From: Mycoplasmopsis agalactiae PG2
GTDB taxonomy: Bacteria > Bacillota_I > Bacilli_A > Mycoplasmatales > Metamycoplasmataceae
Assembly (NCBI RefSeq): GCF_000063605.1
Contig: NC_009497.1
Span: forward strand, 62,001 to 126,000
Reading direction: 5' to 3'
Length of the DNA: 64,000 nucleotides
In this document: one piece after another, positions 56,712 through 64,000 of the stretch
How positions within the stretch are numbered: position 1 is the first letter of the stretch
Layout: the number at the start of each line of letters is the position of its first letter
Notes under the pieces: generated by a model
Database searches by the model: none
The model's input: the letters and a program-made list of their open reading frames with translations, nothing else
What the model was told of the DNA's origin: nothing
Program-made: the position numbers and the translations under genes

Positions 56712-59103
56712 TGATAATAAAAAAGTCATTTTAGAAATTCAAGATCTTAAAAAGTACTTTTTGAATAACGGTAAAGTAAATAAAGCTGTGGATGGTGTTT
56801 CATTTAAATTACATGAAGGCGAAATAGTTGGTCTTATCGGTGAATCTGGTAGTGGTAAAACTACTGTTGGACGTTCAATTTTAAGACTTTATGATGATTA
56901 CAATGGTTTTGTGACCTTAGATGATCAAATCATAAGTGGTGAGAGCATTTCTAAAAAGCGTGAAAAATTCTTGCGTAAAAGGGTGCAAATGATCTTCCAA
57001 GATCCACATGCATCCCTAAACGGCCAAAAAACTGTTTATAGCATACTAAAAGAACCTTTAGTTGTTAATAACATAATTAAGCAAAAAACTGGTGATTTAT
57101 TCAGTGACTGAAAAAAAGTAACTGAAAACTTCCCTTTTACCTTCTTACTTTATGCTAAAAAGTTAAAAATTAATAACCTAAAAGCAATTAACGAGCCTTC
57201 TAGCAAGTTTTTTCCTAAATGATCAGACAGATTAATTGACTTTAAATTTGACTGAGATAACCTTTCAATTGACGAAAACTTTGTTTCATACTTTAACTAC
57301 CTTGAAGAAAAGCAAACAATGGAAAGTGCAATTATTAATGAGATGTACACAAACACAGATCATCTTATGGATTTCTATTATGAAAAACAGGCTCAGTACA
57401 GAAATAACGATGTTACTTTTGATGAATTAGACTATTTAAATGCTGCTAAAGAGTTAGAAGTTGCTAAAAAGCTATGTAAATATTCACAAAAACAATATGA
57501 TGCATCGCAAAAATTAGGTGAGCTTGAAAAAGAATTGCAAGAGTTAAAAAGCAACCAAAATGATTACTTGTTAACTAACAAAAACGCGTTTAATAATTTT
57601 CTTTCAGAGTACAAAAATGAGATCAAAATTTGTCGTTATGCTAGATTAAACACTTATGATTTAGATTTTTACTTTTTTAACTATAAAAAAGAGCTAACAA
57701 ACAAAATTAGATTTGATTTTGTAAAAAAATACAAATCTAAACTTAGCTATCTATCAATTGACCAAATTCGTTATTTTATAGCTGAATTGAACAAATATAC
57801 CAACAGCTTTTACATTGAATTTTTGGAGCCACTTGCAATTACTAAAGAATTCAAAGCTATAGCTAAAAGCATAGTTGAATCTCATTATAATTTTGATGCA
57901 AGCGAGTACTTAAAGTCCAACCATTCTAATGAATTAGAATTTAAGTCAGCTATTAAAAATGTTGAAGAATCTATTGAAAAACAAAAAGAAATTATTCATT
58001 CAAAATCAGAAAAGCCAGCTTATGGCAGAAAAGAATTAGAAGCTGCTGAGAAAAAATTATCAGATGCTGAAAAAGTGTTTAAGGCTGAAAATGACAAATA
58101 TAACAAGAATATTCAAAAACAAATTAAGCAACTTGATAAAGAGATTCTTACTGAAAGTCTTTTATACAAAAACTTAAAAACTCAACAAGGCATCAACGAC
58201 CTTAAGTTCAAAGCAATTAATGAAGCATTTTTTGCAAAACTAAATGCTGATTTAAAACAAGCTAAAAAACAAAAAGACCATGCAAAAGTGCATGACATTA
58301 ATAAAACAATAAAAATTTACAAGCAAAAAGTTGCAAACAAGTTATCTACTTTAAAATCATTTGAAGTAGAAGTAAAACACTTATTCAAAGATGTTAGAAC
58401 TATCTACTTATTGCTTGGCATTAAACAGTTTGAAAATCCATTATTTAATGTATATAACAGACTATTTGCAAAGCAAATGATTACTAAGTTAATTACTAGA
58501 TCAATGATTTATAAATCATTAGAAGATGTTGGTCTATTAAAACAATTTGCCTATCGTTATCCTCATGAATTTTCAGGTGGTCAACGTCAAAGAATTGTTA
58601 TAGCGAGAGCCTTAATAACTGAACCTAAAGTTATTGTTGCTGATGAGCCAATTGCCTCTTTAGATATCTCTATTCAAGCGCAAGTTGTTAACTTACTAAA
58701 AGATTTGTGCGAGAAGAAAAACATAGGTATGATCTTTATAGCTCATGACTTATCTATGATTGAGTATATAGCAGACAATGTGCAAATTATGCACCTTGGT
58801 AAAATAGTTGAATCTGGCGATACTGCAACTGTTTACAAAAGACCATTGCACCCATATACTAGAAATCTATTTAAAGCAATTCCTAAGATCTCTAATGCTA
58901 ATGAAAAGTTTGAAAACATCAGCTTTGAGTTAGATTATCTAAAGGAACAACAATATCCAGATATTCCATCAAATTACTTTGTTGAAAATGACCATTATGT
59001 CTATGGAACAGACAAACAGGTAAAAGAGTGAGTAAAACCATTTCGCCTGGGAGCACCTAAAAATACAGACATAATTGACCTTAAAGAAGAAGATAAAAAG
59101 TAA
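56701..59103 (+). CDS. oppF: Oligopeptide ABC transporter ATPase OppF with large internal insertion
   Basis: This 800-residue ATPase has Walker [12 protein letters not shown] near residue 47 and Q-loop [11 protein letters not shown] near 100. The signature FSGGQRQRI comes only near 625, followed by Walker [13 protein letters not shown] and [13 protein letters not shown]. Normally about 50 residues separate Q-loop and signature, so some 470 residues are inserted. The insert is Lys/Glu-rich and predicted coiled coil (about residues 260-570). ATPase motifs are all intact. The length is over twice that of ordinary OppF. Confidence 0.95.
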
Positions 59104-59115
59104 AGGAGCATAATG

Positions 59116-60099
59116 ATGAATAAAAAAGCCAAATTGTTTATGTTATCAATGCCGGTAGCATTATTTGCTCCAGTTTTGTCAGCTTCTTGTCAAAAAAAGG
59201 ATGACTTTAAACCTCAAGATTTTAAAGATGTTAAGATAGCTTTGGCTTCTGGCGCTCAAAATGATTTTAGCAATATTATGCCATCAGAGTTTGTTAGGTC
59301 TAAAAAACCATATACTAATGCATTAGAAGTAAACCAAAAGGGCAGTAAAACAGACAAATTCGGCTTTGAGATAGTGAACATTAGAGCTAATGATAATTAT
59401 GGCTATGTCTTTGTTGAATACAAGCTTTTTGATAAAAATAATAAGAAAAATATAACTCCTAAGAAGTTTGTTTACTTACAAAACTTTAAGTCAAACATTA
59501 AAGAAGCTCTTTCAAACATAAATTCAAAATTATATTTTTCAAAAACTAAGTCATTAGGTGCTGATGTTAACAAAAAAGACTTGCTAGTAACTGATTTAGT
59601 TAATGATAAACTGCTTTTAGATTTACAAGGGAATAGCCTACTTTCACAAACTGGAGTTAAAATTTCTAAAGATTTAAAAATAGACTTTGGAAAAGATAAC
59701 GAAGGCATCAAAAAAGGCTTCGTCAACGTATCATTTACTTATAATGTTGAACATAATGCAAGAGAAACAGGCAATGATTTCCCAATTAAGTTAGCCAAAA
59801 AAGTTGAAAACTTCAAAATTGAAGGCTTTACTGGATTTGATGATTTTAGTGCCGAAAAATTCATTGAAAAATCATCAGCAACTGATGTTACTTTTGAAAA
59901 AATTAAAAAAGATCCCACCTCATACATTTCATTAAAAAATGCTGGTGACACAACTTTAACTGGAATTAGCGTTACAAACGGAACCGGCGATAAGCAAGCA
60001 ACAATCAAATTCAAACTTCAAACCAGTTTATTTGATTCTGAAGGCAAGGAAACTAAAGTTGTTTCTGACAAAGAATATGAATACAAGTACACCTGATAG
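59116..60099 (+). CDS. Putative lipoprotein with repeated variable-surface-type domains
   Basis: This 327-residue lipoprotein has lipobox PVLSASC (Cys about residue 27). The mature region seems to hold three related beta-rich blocks of about 90 residues, each centred on a strand such as GYVFVEYKLFDKN, GFVNVSFTYNV or ATIKFKLQTSLF. This resembles the lipoprotein-17-related family of mycoplasma surface proteins (recognition by pattern only). The ATG at 59116 is preferred over 59113 by spacing to GGAG. The final TGA is Trp; the stop is TAG. It follows oppF by 12 bases and may be cotranscribed. Confidence 0.8.
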
Positions 60100-60185
60100 T
60101 GTGTAAAGCGATATTAGCAGGCTTTAGCTTGCTTTTATTATTCAAATTTATTTATTGTAAAAATTACACTTTATAATATAAACAT

Positions 60186-60677
60186 ATGAAATTAAAGATG
60201 AATGCAGAATACTTTAGAAATTCCTTTACATGAAAAAAATGTATGCATTTTGTAGCGGCCGCTTTGACTATACTTGTTGTGACTTTGTCTCTTTATTTTG
60301 CTAAGTGACAAAAAGAGCCTGATATATATAATTCTAAAAGAATTGCTAAAGATTGAACCTTTATAATTGGCGCAGCTTTGCTTGCTTATAGCGGATTAGT
60401 TTTTATATTTTCAACAGGATTTTTATTTAGAGCATTTAGAAAAAATAAAAATCAAAAATCGAACGAATTAGCCTATAAAATAGAAGAAGAAAACAAGAAA
60501 CCAGCTTCAAAAGAAAGAGAGCTTAAGCTCAAAATACTGCGTGAAGATTTAGAAAAAGAACGCCAGAGATTAGATGAAAATGCTGCAGCTAAAAGCTATA
60601 ACTTTGTATTAGTGATCTTATTCATTCTCTCAATTGTTTTATTAATCACCGCATGAATTTTAACAAGTGTTGCATAG
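60186..60677 (+). CDS. Putative membrane protein (163 aa)
   Basis: Three hydrophobic segments lie at about residues 20-38, 59-80 and 140-160. The loop between the last two is highly charged and helical (SKERELKLKILREDLEKER). TATAAT (60172-60177) lies 8 bases before the ATG with no Shine-Dalgarno, so the mRNA may be leaderless. No family is recognised. It carries one CTATAAAAYAG motif (60473-60483). Confidence 0.65.
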
Positions 60678-60755
60678 CTTAAAATTGCCTCAATTTAAAA
60701 ATAAATAAACTTTTAGTGACATAAGCATCACTAAAAATATATACTTAAATAAGTG

Positions 60756-61971
60756 ATGAAAAAGAATGAAGAAAAGTTAAACAATCAAAATAAAAGCAAA
60801 AGAACTATTGATCAAAATTCTACATACGAAATAAATAGAATTAAGGTTGAAGAAAAGGTTCTTCACTTTTCGTTTTTGCATACTCTAACTAAATTTTGAC
60901 AGCAGTCTATTGTTGTTTTAATTATTTCATTTTTGTTTTCATTTATAAGCTTACTGCTAGTGCAAAACACTGGATTATATGGGCTTGGTCTTGATGCACT
61001 GAGCCATAGTATTGCAAGATTAGCATCATTTCTAGCAATTAATAATGGCAAAAGCGATCAGTTTGCTAGAGTGATATTTAACATATGTTTCTGGATGATT
61101 AACTTTGTTATAAACATTCCGCTTTTTATATTTGCAAGTGCAAAAATTAACAAAAATTTTGCCATTTTAACAATGTTATTTATGCTTTTTGCAACAATTT
61201 TTGGTATTGCATTTAGCAGTATTCCTGGCTCTGAAAACTGATTGATTTTAGGCAAAGTAATTGACAGCAATTTTACTTCTAATGCTATAAAACAGCCAAA
61301 TAATATTGTTCAGATTACTACATGAGCAGTTAATTACTCAGGACAAAATGGTAATAATCCAATTTCAATAATGTTTTATGGATTATTATGAGCAATAATT
61401 CAAGGTGCACTAGCCGCCGCGCTTTTAATTGTTAACTCTACTACTGCAGGATTTGATATTTTTGTAGTTTGATACTCACAAAAAAAGTTTTAAAAACCTT
61501 GGCTTTATTTATATAATAATCCACATTGCATGTTTATTAGTGGCCAACACAATAGGAACTTATCTTCCTTCTGGCTTAGCTACAGGCAACTGAAGCATTG
61601 AGCTATTTTTCAATGCCAGTTTTGCAAGCTCATTTATTATGATATTAGTCAACGGCATTGTTGTTGATGTTCTGTTTCCTAAATATAAAATGGTTAAAAT
61701 TGAGGCTTATACATCTAAGCCTAAAGAAATTTTGGATAAAATTTTCGCGCTGAAGGACAAAAGATTTTCAGCCACTATTGCTAATTTTAAAGGTGGCTAC
61801 AGTGGCGAAATGCAACAAGTGTTAATTATTAACACAATGTATATTGAATCATCAGTTGCGCTAAAGATAATCAATGAAATTGATCCAAATGCCATGATAT
61901 GCATGTTCGATATAAAAAGAATGAAAGGTACAATTTATACTTCCAATATTGTAAATAAGGACAGGAAGTAA
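60756..61971 (+). pseudogene. YitT family membrane protein, frameshifted
   Basis: The first frame (246 codons to 61493) has a basic start and several membrane helices with GLGLDALSHSIARLASFL, a YitT-type membrane block. It stops at an A7 run (61480-61486). Removing one A joins a second frame with further helices and then the soluble C-terminal domain YTSKPKEILDKIF through MICMFDIKRMKGTIY, ending at 61971. The joined protein would be about 404 residues. YitT proteins have an integral part plus a cytosolic DUF2179-type domain; function is not established. It contains one CTATAAAAYAG motif (61285-61295). Confidence 0.78.
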
Positions 61972-62013
61972 AATTTGGTTACTAGAAAAATGAAAATTAC
62001 TAAGGAGTAAGCT

Positions 62014-63945
62014 ATGTCAAAGAAATGAAATAAAATACTTGCACTTTCACCAGTGCTTATAGCTCCTGGATTTTTGACATCATGCATTGATTTAGTTATA
62101 AACAAGGACTTAGTAAGTAATAAATCGAATAAAAAAGCAAACATAATAACGACCGATAAGCCTATATTTAATTTTGCTAAATCAGGTGTTGAAGATGTTA
62201 AAGTTGAAGACATTTTATATACTTTTGGCAGTATTAAAGACGAAGTTCAAGGCAACAAAGTTCAGTTATCTAGTCAGCAATTAAAAAACGGTTTTTGAAC
62301 TAAAAGCATCCCGGCTAAGAATAAAGAATCAATAAACAATGAAAATGCTGATTTAAGAAAATTATGACTAGAATTGGTTGAGATATTTGAAAATTAAAAT
62401 AATGCTAAAACTACACTAGCTCAAAAATTAGATGAATACATTAATCTGTTTAAACACAACAAATTGTATTTAACAATTTTGACCAATTGGATTAATTTAC
62501 AGAATGATTCGGCTAATTTTATTGCTCAATCTCATGGCAGCACAATACACTATGATAAGAATAAAATTCACTTTGGTTATTTTGCTGAAAACTTTTTAAC
62601 TAAAGAAGACGGATGAGAAAAATTTAAAGCATTTTGTTTGGCTTACACTGGTGATAAAACTAATATTCAAAATTATAATTATGCTAAATGAATAGTAAAT
62701 GAGACTAAGACATTTTTAGCAATTTTGGATAAAAACAAAGATTTAGCTTTTAACCCTGTAAATGAGGGCTATACGCCGGATCTTAAGGAATTAGATTTTA
62801 TAAAAAAAGCTCCAACCGATAAAATAAGAAACCTAAGAATTAAGCTCATTGCTGACGGTGGATTTTATTTAAATAAAGCTGATGAAAGCAAAAATGATTT
62901 AGACAAATTTAACGAATCTGAAAAGTTTGTTTATTCAGACTACACAGATTTGCACACTGAAAATATTAGTAAGTTTACTGACATAGTTAAAGCTAAGAGG
63001 CTTAGTTCGAAAGAAGAAGAATGAACTCTTGGATATTCATCATTTAAAACAACTGAGGCACTAGGGCCATGAGGATATTTTGCCTATCCAGCTAATTCAC
63101 AAGGTCATACTAACTTTTTTACATATAACTATTCACTTGAAGGCATCACCAGCCAAGATTATTTTTCAAAAGTTATTTATGCAAATTCATTAGTTTACCG
63201 CCACAGAAGAGAAGAGTGAAAAGATCTAAAAGAATATGTTTTATCAACTATTCCTTATTTAATTTCAAAAAACTACACTGAAGAGCAAAAATTAAGATCA
63301 CTTCATAACTTTATAACTTGAAAAATTAACTATGATGTAGAAGCCTTAAAAGAAGAAATTAGAACAGGCAATATTAACCTATCTATGCGTAATCCAGGAG
63401 TTTTGGCTAAGGTTAAAGAATATGAAGAAAAAATAAAGGGCGTATGTGAAACATACGCAAGATTACTAACGTTATACGGAATGTTTTTAAACATTGACAT
63501 AGGCTATCAAACTGGCGATGTCTTTAGATACAAATATGATGAATCATCTGATAAATTTGTCAAATTAGAAGCAAAAGAGCCTCATGCATGAAATGTTTAC
63601 CGTTCTAAAGATAATGGCAAACTTAGATATATTGATTTAACATGAGATGATGCTCAGGATGATGATTCTTATACAACAGTATTTAATAGCAGTAACATAT
63701 TGCCTTTTACTTACACATACTTTAATAAGGAATGAGAAGAATTTTCAGCATTGCACTCTAACGTTAAAGGATCTTTTGTTTTAGAAAGCCCTATTATTTA
63801 TAATAAAAGCAACCAAAAATTCACAATTAGATCAATTGATAAATATCAATATTTAGCAAGTGAATTTCATAAATTAGTTAAGAGTAAAGAAGGCTATATT
63901 GAGCCGCCTGCACTAAACAAAATTTATGATGAATCTAAACACTAA
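62014..63945 (+). pseudogene. Transglutaminase-like lipoprotein, interrupted by TAA
   Basis: The frame starts after AAGGAG with a signal and lipobox (APGFLTSC, Cys about residue 23). It hits an in-frame TAA at 62395-62397 (codon 128), then continues open to 63945, 644 codons in total. The C-terminal part has a transglutaminase/protease-like triad: GVCETYARLL (Cys), HAWNVY (His) and RYIDLTWDD (Asp). These folds cut or cross-link proteins at the cell surface. No good start follows the TAA, so the domain is probably not made as sequenced. Confidence 0.75.
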
Positions 63946-64000
63946 AATTGACTAATTAGCCTATAAAACAGACAAATAAAAAAACACACGCAACTAGTTG

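Noticed and set aside
60254-60261. GCGGCCGC, a rare GC-only octamer in an AT-rich genome
   Set aside because: It falls in the Ala codons of a membrane helix and needs no special explanation.

Overview
The window is a gene-dense, AT-rich segment of a mycoplasma chromosome. TGA must be read as tryptophan: nearly every long gene (polC, yidC, pdhA, oppA and others) is continuous only under genetic code 4. The gene content (opp operon, AsnA, Lgt, HprK, many lipoproteins, minimal RNA polymerase delta subunit) suggests the hominis group (Mycoplasmopsis), plausibly near M. bovis or M. agalactiae. The species is inferred from style and gene order, not proven.

Layout. 0-6 kb: minus-strand housekeeping genes (tatD end, mnmE, gap, serS, a family 2 glycosyltransferase). 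6.4-9 kb: rpmH-rnpA-yidC, without dnaA or clear DnaA boxes beside it. 9-13 kb: lplA, an alpha/beta hydrolase, a broken two-PQ-loop membrane protein gene and asnA. 12.9-17.6 kb: polC and two tRNA-Arg genes. 17.7-31 kb: a long plus-strand run for DNA repair, tRNA charging and metabolism (rarA, pheS, ung, pheT, glyA, pip, sufS, sufU, dinB, nadD-yqeK, rluB, a lipoprotein), then rpoE and fba. 32-36 kb: a broken secreted nuclease gene, rplK-rplA with a probable L1 operator, and a minus-strand membrane cluster. 36-42 kb: two SPOUT methyltransferases, a DivIVA-like protein, rbgA, then hprK-lgt-trxB. 43-48 kb: the pyruvate dehydrogenase operon. 48-50 kb: rpmB, a broken DJ-1 gene and a membrane protein. 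50-59 kb: the oppABCDF operon. 59-64 kb: lipoproteins and membrane proteins, two of them disrupted.

The most unusual feature is the pyruvate dehydrogenase operon. The E2 gene encodes only the catalytic domain, and neither E2 nor E3 carries a lipoyl domain. E3 instead has an N-terminal extension with ten cysteines in its first 51 residues, and a separate 74-residue cysteine-containing ORF sits just before E2. A lipoate ligase gene lies elsewhere in the window, so the acyl carrier of this complex is an open question.

Two further patterns stand out. An 11-base imperfect inverted repeat, CTATAAAAYAG, occurs at least 14 times, far more than chance would predict. Six accessory, mostly membrane or secreted, genes are disrupted: four by indels in A or T runs and two by in-frame TAA codons. 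Long essential genes rich in A-runs are intact.
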